A stretch of DNA of 60,646 nucleotides. Origin: an uncultured Bacteroidales bacterium. GTDB taxonomy: Bacteria; Bacteroidota; Bacteroidia; Bacteroidales; Lentimicrobiaceae. Position numbers and translations under genes: made by a program. Of this stretch, positions 45,764 to 55,077 are shown piece after piece (within the stretch, counting starts at the first letter, position 1; each line of letters begins with the position of its first letter). The DNA lies in assembly GCA_937894795.1 (NCBI GenBank), contig CALCQV010000159.1, forward strand, positions 1 through 60,646, in the 5' to 3' direction. A model generated the notes under the pieces. The model saw only the letters and a list, made by a program, of their open reading frames with translations, did not search any database and was not told where the DNA came from.

Positions 45764-47845
45764 ATGTCAACAGTTAAATTAAGAAATATTGGAATTGCTG
45801 CTCATATTGATGCAGGCAAAACCACTACCACTGAACGTCTTCTCTTCTTCACCGGAGTCAACAGAAAAGTAGGTGAAGTACATGATGGCCAGGCAACGAT
45901 GGATTTTATGAAACAAGAGCAAGAACGCGGTATTACTATTGCGTCGGCGGCTATTACATGTTTCTGGAATGATTATCAGGTTAACATCATTGACACACCG
46001 GGCCACGTAGATTTTACAGTAGAAGTTGAACGTTCCCTAAGGGTAATTGATGGTATGGTAGCCCTATTCTGTGCAGTAGGTGGTGTTGAACCTCAAAGTG
46101 AAACAGTTTGGAATCAGGCTGAACGCTATAAAGTGCCAAGAATTGCTTTTGTGAATAAAATAGACCGTACAGGGGCTGATTTCTTTGAAGTTGTAAATCA
46201 AATGAACCAAAACCTTGATGCCCGTGCATTGGCCTTCCAGATTCCCATTGGACAGGAAGAGGAATTCGAATCATTGATTGACCTGATTGCTCAAAAAGTC
46301 TATACATTTAACGGAAAAGAGACGATTACCACTGAGATTCCTGAGAATATGAAGGAGAGGGCTCATAATTACCGTCAGTTGATTATTGAGAAGGTTGCTG
46401 AATTTAATGAAGAGATACTTGAGTTATTCCTTGAAGATAAAGAAGTTCCTCTTCCATTGCTTAAATCAGCCCTGCGCGATGCAACTCTTAAGCTTTTGAT
46501 AACGCCAGTATTCCTTGGAGCATCATATAAGAACAAAGGTATTGTTCAATTGCTTGACGCCATAGTTGATTATCTTCCTTCTCCATTAGATAAGGGTGCT
46601 GTCATCGGAATGGATGTTGATGATCATGAGAAAGCCCGTCAGCGTAATCCATCGCCTAAAGAGCCATTTTCAGGACTTGCTTTTAAATTAATTCATGATC
46701 CATACGTTGGTCAGCAAACATTCGTTCGAATATATTCAGGCACAATAAAGAATGGAATGCAGATTATGAATTCCACTAAAGGAAAGCCTGAACGTATAGG
46801 GAGAATTCTGAAGATCCATGCTAAAGACCGTGAAGAGGTTCATGAAGCAGGACCCGGTGATATTATTGCCTTGATAGGTTTGAAATACACAAAAACTGGT
46901 GATACCTTATGTGATATGGATCAACAGCTACATCTGGAATCAATCCATATTCCACCAAGTGTTATTGAATTGAAAATCAACCCTGCAAACCGTAAGGATC
47001 AAGGCAAATTAGGCGAGGCCCTTGCTAAGTTGATAAATGAAGACCCTTCATTCCACGCCCGATTTGATGATGAGACCGAGGAGACTGTAATTGCAGGGAT
47101 GGGCGAGTTACACTTGGAGATACTTGTTGATCGTTTGAAACAGGAGTTTGGACTGGATGTTGTAGTTGGGGAACCGGCAGTTGCGTTCCGTGAGACTATT
47201 ACCCAGGAAATTGAAGTTGAGTATCGTCATTCAAAGCAGACAGGTGGTAAAGGCCAGTTTGCCCAGACATATCTCCGGATTGAACCTAATGAAGGCAAAG
47301 GTTATGAGTTTATTGATAAAATTAAGGGTGGAGCCATACCTGCAGAATATATCACCTCAGTGAATAAGGGTATCACCAAAACATTGGCTGAGGGAGTCCT
47401 GGCCGGATTCCCAGTTGTTGATGTGAAGGTTGTGTTGCTTGACGGACAATTCCACCCGGTTGATTCATCTGATTTCGCTTTCCAGATTTGTTCCTCCATC
47501 TGTTTCAAACAGGGATTCATGAAGGCCACTCCTGTTCTGCTTGAGCCAGTGATGAAGATTGAAATAAATACACCCGATGAATATATTGGCGATATCGTTG
47601 GAAACCTTAATAAACGTCGTGGCAAAGTTGAGAGTATGCGCCGTCATCGTAAGGGATCACAGAAACTTAACGGTACTGTTCCACTTATGGAGATGTTTGG
47701 ATATGCTACATCGCTCAGAAACTTATCAAGTGGAAGAGCTAATTACTCGATGGAATTCTATCAGTATATGCCGGTAACCAAAGCAGTTCAGGAAGAAGCT
47801 CTAAAAAAATTAGCTGAGAAGAAACGTCAGGAAACTTCACGGTAA
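45764..47845 (+). CDS. fusA: elongation factor G (possibly a second EF-G paralogue)
   Basis: Translational GTPase that drives ribosomal translocation; 693 aa. GTPase motifs are intact: AHIDAGKT at residues 13-20, DTPGH from D77 and NKID at 131-134. Domains II-V follow (GMGELHLEILVDRL, then the domain IV region with RHSKQTGGKGQFAQ). It is not next to rpsL, rpsG or tuf, and the region after switch I (MDFMKQEQERGITIASAAI) differs from the usual MDWMxQEQERGITITSAAT. Many Bacteroidota carry two EF-Gs, so this may be the FusA2-type copy; the symbol is therefore tentative. Confidence 0.9.
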   Translation: MSTVKLRNIGIAAHIDAGKTTTTERLLFFTGVNRKVGEVHDGQATMDFMKQEQERGITIASAAITCFWNDYQVNIIDTPGHVDFTVEVERSLRVIDGMVALFCAVGGVEPQSETVWNQAERYKVPRIAFVNKIDRTGADFFEVVNQMNQNLDARALAFQIPIGQEEEFESLIDLIAQKVYTFNGKETITTEIPENMKERAHNYRQLIIEKVAEFNEEILELFLEDKEVPLPLLKSALRDATLKLLITPVFLGASYKNKGIVQLLDAIVDYLPSPLDKGAVIGMDVDDHEKARQRNPSPKEPFSGLAFKLIHDPYVGQQTFVRIYSGTIKNGMQIMNSTKGKPERIGRILKIHAKDREEVHEAGPGDIIALIGLKYTKTGDTLCDMDQQLHLESIHIPPSVIELKINPANRKDQGKLGEALAKLINEDPSFHARFDDETEETVIAGMGELHLEILVDRLKQEFGLDVVVGEPAVAFRETITQEIEVEYRHSKQTGGKGQFAQTYLRIEPNEGKGYEFIDKIKGGAIPAEYITSVNKGITKTLAEGVLAGFPVVDVKVVLLDGQFHPVDSSDFAFQICSSICFKQGFMKATPVLLEPVMKIEINTPDEYIGDIVGNLNKRRGKVESMRRHRKGSQKLNGTVPLMEMFGYATSLRNLSSGRANYSMEFYQYMPVTKAVQEEALKKLAEKKRQETSR

Positions 47846-47913
47846 TTTATCAGTTAAAAGCTAAGATTATCAGCAGCAATATGTTGCATTTAATATAAGT
47901 GAATTTTGAAAAT

Positions 47914-47940
47914 AGCCTCCTCTAACGGAGGCTGTTTTTT
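47914..47940 (+). terminator. rho-independent terminator of the EF-G gene
   Basis: AGCCTCC / GGAGGCT stem with a 6-nt loop, followed by GTTTTTT. It begins 69 nt after the stop codon. Confidence 0.8.
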
Positions 47941-48006
47941 ATTATTCAGTTATGGATTAGCCAACCGGCAGGTTTGTAAATTTTGTTACTTTGCAAAAAA
48001 AGGAAA

Positions 48007-49308
48007 ATGAATATTCTTCTATTAGGTTCAGGAGGCCGTGAACATACTCTTGCATGGAAAATTGCACAAAGCCCTCTTACTGAGAAACTTTATATTGCTA
48101 CGGGAAATGCAGGAACAGCCAGGGTAGGTATCAATGCTGCCCTTAATCCTAATGACTTCAATGCAGTAAAAAACTTTGTTATTCAAAATAGGATTGTTTT
48201 GGTTGTGGTTGGACCTGAAGAGCCTTTAGTAAATGGCATTTATGATTTCTTTAAGAATGACCCTGAGCTAGCTGAGATTCCAATAGTAGGACCATCTCGT
48301 GCCGGTGCTCAACTTGAAGGCAGCAAGGATTTTGCCAAGGATTTCATGTTAAGGCATAATATACCCACGGCTTCACACAGAACATTTACATCAGATGAAG
48401 TAAAGGCTGCAGAAGATTTTATCCGCTCAACACCTCCCCCATTTGTTATTAAAGCCGACGGATTGGCTGCCGGGAAAGGTGTAGTTATTGAAACGGATGT
48501 AGAAAAAGCCATTTCCCATATTCATGAAATGCTTATTGATAAAAAATTCGGCAAGGCATCAGAGAAAGTTGTTATTGAGCAGTTCCTCAAAGGAATAGAG
48601 CTATCCGTTTTTGTTATCACTGATGGAAACGACTGGATTATGCTTCCTGAAGCAAAAGATTATAAGAGAATTGGAGTTGGTGATACAGGTTTGAATACAG
48701 GAGGTATGGGTTCTGTTTCACCGGTACCTTTTGTAGATCATGCATTTTTAGATAAAATAACCAACCGGATTATACAACCCACCATAAATGGGTTATGGAA
48801 GGATAATATAGATTACAGAGGATTTATTTTTTTTGGTTTAATTAAAGTTGAAGATGATCCATATGTTATTGAATATAATGTAAGAATGGGAGATCCTGAA
48901 ACTGAATCGGTCATACCAAGAATTACTAATGATCTGGTTCCTGTGCTGTTGGCTTGTGCAGAAGGTGACCTCACAGAGCAAATCATTGACACCGATCCAA
49001 GGGTATCAGCCACAGTGATGTTGGTCTCAGGAGGTTATCCGGGAGAATATAAGAAAGGATACCAAATATCAGGTTTGCCGGAAGATGTAAATGAAACCGG
49101 ACATCAAAAAGAGATCAGTATGGTTTTTCATGCCGGAACAAGCTTAAATAATTCAAATGAAATTGTAACTGCCGGTGGTAGAGTTGTTGCAGTAACTTCT
49201 CTTGCCCACACACTTAATGACGCTTTGAATCTTTCATTTAAGGGCGCAGAAGAGATTTACTTTACTGATAAATATTTCAGAAAAGATATTGGTTTTGATG
49301 TCCTCTGA
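48007..49308 (+). CDS. purD: phosphoribosylamine-glycine ligase PurD
   Basis: Second step of purine synthesis: ATP-dependent joining of glycine to phosphoribosylamine. The ATG at 48007 (MNILLLGSGGREHTLAWK) is the family start; an upstream in-frame start at 47983 adds 8 residues. GSGGREH opens the N-domain; the ATP-grasp domain carries FVIKADGLAAGKGV and the metal-binding EYNVRMGDPETE. About 433 aa, full length. The DUF6427 gene starts 17 nt after its stop, suggesting co-transcription. Confidence 0.96.
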   Translation: MNILLLGSGGREHTLAWKIAQSPLTEKLYIATGNAGTARVGINAALNPNDFNAVKNFVIQNRIVLVVVGPEEPLVNGIYDFFKNDPELAEIPIVGPSRAGAQLEGSKDFAKDFMLRHNIPTASHRTFTSDEVKAAEDFIRSTPPPFVIKADGLAAGKGVVIETDVEKAISHIHEMLIDKKFGKASEKVVIEQFLKGIELSVFVITDGNDWIMLPEAKDYKRIGVGDTGLNTGGMGSVSPVPFVDHAFLDKITNRIIQPTINGLWKDNIDYRGFIFFGLIKVEDDPYVIEYNVRMGDPETESVIPRITNDLVPVLLACAEGDLTEQIIDTDPRVSATVMLVSGGYPGEYKKGYQISGLPEDVNETGHQKEISMVFHAGTSLNNSNEIVTAGGRVVAVTSLAHTLNDALNLSFKGAEEIYFTDKYFRKDIGFDVL

Positions 49309-49325
49309 CCTTATTGGCCTTATAT

Positions 49326-50306
49326 ATGTTGAAGAAGCTTTCTAAATCAGGTGAATACACGCACATGCTGATAATACTGGCATTGCTGGCTATTTACTTT
49401 TTCACGCCGGCTGTTGATTTCACTATGCTTGTGAGTACTAACGATATCGCACCGGCAGGTATGTGGATTCAGGAATATGTTGTATTAGTTCCGTTGCTTG
49501 GCAAATTGGTGAATATATTATTGATTGTTCTGATAATCAGCCAACTTAATAGTATTGGCATCAGAACAGAGATAATTCCACGTCGATCATTCATCACTTC
49601 GAGCCTGCTTGTTGCATTATTGCTTTTTTCACCTGTTGAAGCTTATTTTACCAAGGCCCTATTCATTATGCTTTTATTGGTTTATGGCTATGCAAACACA
49701 ATGAGTATGTTCGGCAAACAATATCCTTATACTCAGGTACTCAATGCTTCAATAGCTATTTCTCTTTCTTCAATGATTTTGCCGCATACCATTCTTTTTA
49801 TCTTCTTCATTTGGTTGGCTTTCTTCACATACAGTGTCAATTCATGGCGTGAGTGGTTTATATCAATCATTGGATTGGTTATCCCTTACATTTATTTGGC
49901 TTTTGCTTACTTCTGGAATGACAATCTGATTTATTTCATTGATATTTATAAAACATTCTTCAGCAATCCTGATTTCACTATTGCAATGCCATCCATGTAC
50001 CTTATGATAACATTTTGCCTTATCATTATAGTTTATTTCGCAGTCATGCTTCCATTTATAAACAATGCATCAGATAAGGTAATCAGTGTTCGTAAAGGCA
50101 TGTGGCTTACCTTCCAGTTTTGATTCTTAGCCATTTTAGTTATCGCAACAAGCGGAAGTTCTTTCTTCATCATATTACCGGTATTATTTGCCCCTATGGC
50201 ATTAATGCTGAGTTATAACATTCATGACCAAAAAAGAAGTCGGGTTTATGATGTACTATTCTCACTATTGCTGATTTCAATATTGATAAATAGAATTATT
50301 GTCTGA
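49326..50306 (+). pseudogene. DUF6427-type multi-pass membrane protein gene interrupted by TGA
   Basis: Frame from ATG 49326 reaches TGA at 50121-50123 after 265 codons, then continues open in the same frame for 60 more codons to TGA at 50304-50306, directly before the rnhB ATG at 50308. The part after the break (FLAILVIATSGSSFFIILPV... and DVLFSLLLISILINRIIV) is as hydrophobic as the part before it and completes a roughly 326-aa polytopic protein of the length expected for DUF6427. TGA at a site where TGG (Trp) would fit suggests one base change. Nonsense mutation, sequencing error or a shorter working protein are all possible. DUF6427 genes often lie near purD in Bacteroidota, which fits this context. 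Confidence 0.65.
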
Positions 50307-50307
50307 A

Positions 50308-50907
50308 ATGTTACAATCCAGATACACCGAAAGTACAATAATAGAAGCAGGAATTGATGAAGCCGGTCGTGGATGCCTTGCAGGCCCGGTATATGCAGCT
50401 GCAGTTGTGTTACCTGATGATTATAGAAACAGCATCATAAACGACTCCAAAGCCTTAAACGAAAGAATCAGGGAGAAAATCAGATTAGAGATTGAAAAAG
50501 AGGCAATTTCATGGTCTGTTGCAAGTGTGAGTGCTGAAATTATAGATGAGATAAATATACTTCAGGCTTCAATCAGGGCGATGCATTTAGCCATACAGGG
50601 CTTAAACATCATTCCGGAATTACTGCTGATTGATGGAAACAGATTTACGCCCTATCCGAATATTATACACAAATGCATTGTTAAGGGCGATGGTTTGTAT
50701 ATGTCAATAGCTGCTGCTTCAATATTGGCCAAGACCCATCGCGACGAGTTTATGACAAGATTGAGTGAGACTTTCCCACACTATAAGTGGAATCAGAATA
50801 AGGGCTACCCTACTGCACAACATCGTGAAGCCATAAATAGACATGGAATTACTTCCTGGCACAGGAAGACTTTTCATTCAAGTAATCAGCTCAGTATGAA
50901 CTTGTAA
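50308..50907 (+). CDS. rnhB: ribonuclease HII
   Basis: Removes RNA from RNA-DNA hybrids and single ribonucleotides from DNA; 199 aa from ATG 50308 (a TTG at 50299 is unlikely). Catalytic D17 and E18 in AGIDEAGRGCLAGP, and acidic residues in LLIDGNRF and KTHRDEFM. The characteristic YKWNQNKGYPTAQH motif is present. Its ATG lies one base after the end of the extended DUF6427 frame, so the two were an operon. Confidence 0.95.
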   Translation: MLQSRYTESTIIEAGIDEAGRGCLAGPVYAAAVVLPDDYRNSIINDSKALNERIREKIRLEIEKEAISWSVASVSAEIIDEINILQASIRAMHLAIQGLNIIPELLLIDGNRFTPYPNIIHKCIVKGDGLYMSIAAASILAKTHRDEFMTRLSETFPHYKWNQNKGYPTAQHREAINRHGITSWHRKTFHSSNQLSMNL

Positions 50908-50929
50908 GACAATAAAATGGTAATATCAC

Positions 50930-51835
50930 CTATTCACTGAAATTCAATAAGTCACGGAATATTATTTTGACATAGAAATTCAATTGTGGGCTAAAACCGG
51001 TTTTCTCTTCAAGGTTAATCATCATATAATGAGTTGAGAATCCCGGCTCAATAGCAACAACGGGACTGAATTCTATTCTTGCACCTATACTTCCAAATAG
51101 GCCAAAACCAATGCCACCCTGCCTGATCTCATACTGTTGTTGGTTGCTGTTGGGTATATATGGACGATTACCATAGATTCTGATCATGTTGTACTTTTTA
51201 TCTCCCAGATAAATGGACGATTCCTTCACCAGTGTATTGTTCATATTGATCCCAGCACCCAGAACCAATCGGGCAGTCTTGTTTAATCCCACGGAATGAG
51301 AGATTCCCAAGTCGAGTAAATTTCTTTCCTCCACACCTTTCACAGGACAAAGGCGTATGTCGGGTTCCGTTAGATATTCCTTTGGATCCACTTCAATGGT
51401 AACCACATCATTGGCTCTTAATTTTGCGTAATAGAACTGGGCATATATACCGGTACGACAATTAAAATCATATTTAACGAACAGTCCAAATGAAAAAGCC
51501 GGACTATATCCCATCTTTTGTGGATACTCCCTCACAAAAACGGTATCATAGAAATTAAGCAAATGCCTGATTTCCTCATACCAGTGTGAATTGCTGAAAA
51601 TATAATCCACATTATTCTCATTTTCCGGTTTACCTGAATAGAAATCAGCACTGGCATTATTTGCGATGTAGATTCCACCAATACCGCCATATTCAAAACC
51701 GCTTCTTTTAACGCAATCCTCCTTCGAGTAAAACTCTTGTGCAGAAACAGATGAAAATGTAAAAAGCACTATCGAACTGACAGCCAATATTCTTATTACC
51801 CATAACCAACTACCACTCATGCTATAGTGTGCTTT
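50930..51835 (-). CDS. outer-membrane beta-barrel-like protein of unknown function
   Basis: The start at 51835 is chosen over 51868 because it is followed closely by the hydrophobic signal (LWVIRILAVSSIVLFTFSS to VSAQ). A later ATG at 51820 is also possible. The rest is beta-rich with alternating aromatic strands (FSFGLFVKYDFNCRTGIYAQ, FGLFGSIGARIEFSPVVAIE) and ends in a strand, as in outer-membrane barrels of the porin/PorT-like type. I do not recognise a named family. It converges with rnhB. Confidence 0.7.
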   Translation of the reverse strand, partial: KAHYSMSGSWLWVIRILAVSSIVLFTFSSVSAQEFYSKEDCVKRSGFEYGGIGGIYIANNASADFYSGKPENENNVDYIFSNSHWYEEIRHLLNFYDTVFVREYPQKMGYSPAFSFGLFVKYDFNCRTGIYAQFYYAKLRANDVVTIEVDPKEYLTEPDIRLCPVKGVEERNLLDLGISHSVGLNKTARLVLGAGINMNNTLVKESSIYLGDKKYNMIRIYGNRPYIPNSNQQQYEIRQGGIGFGLFGSIGARIEFSPVVAIEPGFSTHYMMINLEEKTGFSPQLNFYVKIIFRDLLNFSE

Positions 51836-51907
51836 CATCAAATAAAAATCGAATCTGACTCCTGACATAAATCAATGATGGGTTTCAATAGAAGCAAGTT
51901 GAAACAT

Positions 51908-51915
51908 CAAATTTA
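51908..51915 (-). promoter_or_regulatory. candidate -7 box for the barrel-like protein gene
   Basis: Minus-strand TAAATTTG fits TAnnTTTG, 72 nt before the ATG at 51835. No clear -33. Confidence 0.3.
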
Positions 51916-52021
51916 GGAATTAAATTATTAATTTACTAATCAGGTTCTACCTGTTGATTTATTAACATTTTATTGTTCATTAGTCAGCCGGAGTGCCATG
52001 AAACAAGCTCGAATTAGAGAG

Positions 52022-52029
52022 TATATTTG
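52022..52029 (+). promoter_or_regulatory. candidate -7 box for the DUF3352-like gene
   Basis: TATATTTG matches TAnnTTTG 18 nt before the ATG at 52048. A TTG at 52027 lies inside the box, which argues against it as a start. Confidence 0.4.
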
Positions 52030-52047
52030 TTATTCAAATTCAGGGTA

Positions 52048-54840
52048 ATGAAGAATTTGCGCGTAGCGATATTTGTAGTCATCATATTGGTAATTACAGT
52101 TTTTATTGGCTCAGCGGTTAGATCCTGGTACCGTTTCATCAAAGAGCCTGTATCGCCTTTAATCAATGCTCTGCCAATAAATACTTCAGTTATTATTAAA
52201 TCGAATTCCGTTTTCAAGTTGTTGAAAACAATCGACAATTCGTCATTACTTGACTTATTTGGCAATAAAGAAGGCAGTTATTTTAAAATCAACAGTATAC
52301 TTGACTCAGTTGCCATAAAGAATAAGTACTTGTATGACTTATTGGAATCCAATGACGTAGTCATAGCTTTTATTGATAAAAATGAAGCACAATATGGGTT
52401 ACTTTTAGCTACATCCATTGGCAAAACAAGTCCGGGAAGTGTCAATAAACAAATCAAATCTTTATTGAATGAAAAATATATATTCAGCAAAGCAAACGAT
52501 GCACTATACAAGATAGAACATGATAACCAAAGGAGCTGGTATTATATCAGGAAAGGCATACTTGCTTTCAGCAATGACAGTTTAATACTTACCCGTTCAT
52601 TGCAAAGCCTTACCAGTGATTCCAATCTCTCAGCTGATAGTTCTTTTCTAAAGCTTTTTGCTACCGGAGGCAAGAGGGTCGATGCCAATATCATGATCAA
52701 CAATAAGGCATTGGCATCTTCCATTTGGCCCGATAAATCTTCAAATTTGAAGAAAGGCACGCCGTTTGACCAATGGACAACCTTTGATATCAATATTAAA
52801 AAGAGTGAAATTCTGATGGGAGGTTTCACCTTTACGCAATCAGAACACTATTTTAAAGAGCAACAACCTGTTGAAGTTGATCAGTTCAGTATTCTACCCC
52901 CCAATACAGCCCTGGCCATTTCCCTATCCTTAAGTGATCAGGGTAATTATATTAAGCATTTCCTAAAAGGTGACACGCTTCATGTAAAGGGATACGATGC
53001 TTCCATAAAACAAGATTCCAAAGAAGTATTCACACCTCAGAACCATATACGCTCATGGATTGGTAATACCGTTAGCCTGATTTACACCAATGATTATTTC
53101 AGAGGTAATAAATCAGAACAAATGATCCTGATTTCATCCAGAGATAATGACAGCGCTTCATATTATCTAAAACCATTCATTGAGCCAATAAATGACACTT
53201 TAGGTGTGCTTCACTATAATTCATTCACCTATGATCTGTGGGGGAATATTTTCAAGTTACCGGGGCGTCTTTACTGTCTTATTACCAGTAAGAACGTAGC
53301 AATATCACCAGGCAGGAACACGCTTGAAAGATATGCTATGAGAGGATCTTACAAAACAAATAACTTCAAGGTTGACAGGGAAATTGCAGGTTCAAGTTCA
53401 AATGTATTCATCTATCTCAAACCGGAAGTAGTGGCCAAATGGTTTGCCGGCACAAAAAAACTATTAAACATGGATCTATTGAATTTCCTAAGCCGTAACA
53501 ATGCTATAGGGCTGCAGTATAGTGCCGGCAATGAACTCCAATATACGCATGCATGGATGATTCCTGATACTAAACATCATGTAGAACTTGCTCAGGTGAC
53601 AGAGACAAAAGATGTGGATAAATTAGTTAAGGAAAATATCCTACCTGAAAAAGAGAAATCAAAGAATATAAATAACAAGGATACTGCTGGAAAAGGCAAC
53701 AATAAGACAAATAAGAAAGCAGGAGGTCTATTTTTAAAGCGAGATAGAGCTGACGACAATGACAAAGATAAATCTAAAAAGGAAATTGAACTTAAGTCGA
53801 ATATATTCTCAATTCAGGTTCTTACAGGATCTAAGAAGAATGAAAAGCAAATTGCCCTGTTAAGCGACAAAGGTCAGCTTAGCATGTATGACTATAAAGG
53901 CAAGTTATTATGGAACTTCAAAGCTTCAGGGCCTCCCTCCTCCAAGATAATGGAAGTTGACTACCATAAGAATGGGAAAATACACTACCTGGTTGCAACG
54001 AAACAAAAACTCCATATAATTGATCAGAAAGGTGATGAAGTAAAAGGTTCCCCAATAGAATTACCTGCAACAGCCTCGGGCGAAATATCAATCTTTGACT
54101 ATGACAAGAAGAAAGACTATAGGCTCTTGTACACCGCCACTAACAATCAGATTTATAATATCACTCTGAAGGGCTTGGAATTACCTGATTGGCAGAAACC
54201 TAAAGTGACGGGTAATGGTAGTATTTCGTTTCAAAGAACGAATGGAAAGGACTATCTGATATATAAATATAATGGAGATGCTGTGCGAATATTTGATCGC
54301 AGAGGAAGAGAACGAATAAAAGTTGATAATCAGTTTTCATTTTCTTCCCGAAGCTCATTATTCGAGAATAAAACGAACAGCAAAGGGATATTTATCACTT
54401 TATCAAAAACAGGTGAATTAACTTATATTAATCAGGACGGCTTAATCAGCAAGAGTACCTTTGGTAAGTTTGACAATAATCCTTGGTTCAGTTATTTTGA
54501 TTATGACAATGATGGTTCAATGGACTTCATTTTTGCGGGGAAGGATCGTGTGATTGCCTATAACAGGATGAAAGAAGTCATTACTTCCAAATCTTTACCC
54601 AATGCAATGTTTGGCACACCATTCATTTACTCCTCATCGTCAAAGGATACATGGATATTTGTCAGGAATACTAAGAATAAAGAGATATTTGGCCTTCATA
54701 ATTCAGGTAAAATCTGGACCGATAAATCTATTAAATCAGATACTGACCCCATTGTTTTTAATCCGGGTGGCAGTGTTAAGGAAGTACTTATAACAACATC
54801 AAAAGGCAAATTGGTACTTACATCCCTTGACAGGTTATAA
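52048..54840 (+). CDS. large membrane-anchored DUF3352-like protein with C-terminal propeller
   Basis: About 930 aa from ATG 52048. One membrane segment at residues 5-25 places the bulk outside the cytoplasm. Residues 40-530 resemble DUF3352-type proteins (paired domains of unknown function; LPINTSVIIKSNSVFKLL, FSILPPNTALAISLSL). A Lys/Asn-rich linker (about 53640-53790) joins this to a C-terminal region of repeated strands (LSMYDYKGKLLWNFK, HIIDQKGDEVKGS, IFDYDKKKDYRLLY, FSYFDYDNDGSMDFIFAGKD) that looks like a PQQ- or VCBS-type beta-propeller. I cannot assign a function. A bidirectional terminator follows. Confidence 0.75.
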   Translation: MKNLRVAIFVVIILVITVFIGSAVRSWYRFIKEPVSPLINALPINTSVIIKSNSVFKLLKTIDNSSLLDLFGNKEGSYFKINSILDSVAIKNKYLYDLLESNDVVIAFIDKNEAQYGLLLATSIGKTSPGSVNKQIKSLLNEKYIFSKANDALYKIEHDNQRSWYYIRKGILAFSNDSLILTRSLQSLTSDSNLSADSSFLKLFATGGKRVDANIMINNKALASSIWPDKSSNLKKGTPFDQWTTFDINIKKSEILMGGFTFTQSEHYFKEQQPVEVDQFSILPPNTALAISLSLSDQGNYIKHFLKGDTLHVKGYDASIKQDSKEVFTPQNHIRSWIGNTVSLIYTNDYFRGNKSEQMILISSRDNDSASYYLKPFIEPINDTLGVLHYNSFTYDLWGNIFKLPGRLYCLITSKNVAISPGRNTLERYAMRGSYKTNNFKVDREIAGSSSNVFIYLKPEVVAKWFAGTKKLLNMDLLNFLSRNNAIGLQYSAGNELQYTHAWMIPDTKHHVELAQVTETKDVDKLVKENILPEKEKSKNINNKDTAGKGNNKTNKKAGGLFLKRDRADDNDKDKSKKEIELKSNIFSIQVLTGSKKNEKQIALLSDKGQLSMYDYKGKLLWNFKASGPPSSKIMEVDYHKNGKIHYLVATKQKLHIIDQKGDEVKGSPIELPATASGEISIFDYDKKKDYRLLYTATNNQIYNITLKGLELPDWQKPKVTGNGSISFQRTNGKDYLIYKYNGDAVRIFDRRGRERIKVDNQFSFSSRSSLFENKTNSKGIFITLSKTGELTYINQDGLISKSTFGKFDNNPWFSYFDYDNDGSMDFIFAGKDRVIAYNRMKEVITSKSLPNAMFGTPFIYSSSSKDTWIFVRNTKNKEIFGLHNSGKIWTDKSIKSDTDPIVFNPGGSVKEVLITTSKGKLVLTSLDRL

Positions 54841-54879
54841 TTGGAATCAAACAATATTTGATCAGAATATGAAATAAAT

Positions 54880-54907
54880 AAAGAAGCACCGATGCCGGTG
54901 CTTCTTT
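54880..54907. terminator. bidirectional terminator
   Basis: Twelve-base arms AAAGAAGCACCG / CGGTGCTTCTTT around a 4-nt loop. It separates the DUF3352-like gene from the convergent glucosaminidase gene. Confidence 0.8.
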
Positions 54908-55077
54908 ATAACCAATGTTCAACCTAATCAATCCATCAAATAAAATTATGTGCAGCACCGGATTGTTTTGCCGGGTTAGCCGGAACACTGACAAATTTAT
55001 TTCGATATAAGTATATCACGTAAATTGGAAAAAGTAACTGGTAAACTGTCTAATAATCAGATAAATTACCGATTATT

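Noticed and set aside
50121..50123. Stop-codon recoding (TGA as Trp) as a general feature
   Set aside because: TGA ends other genes normally here (for example uvrA and the histidine kinase), so a code change is not supported.
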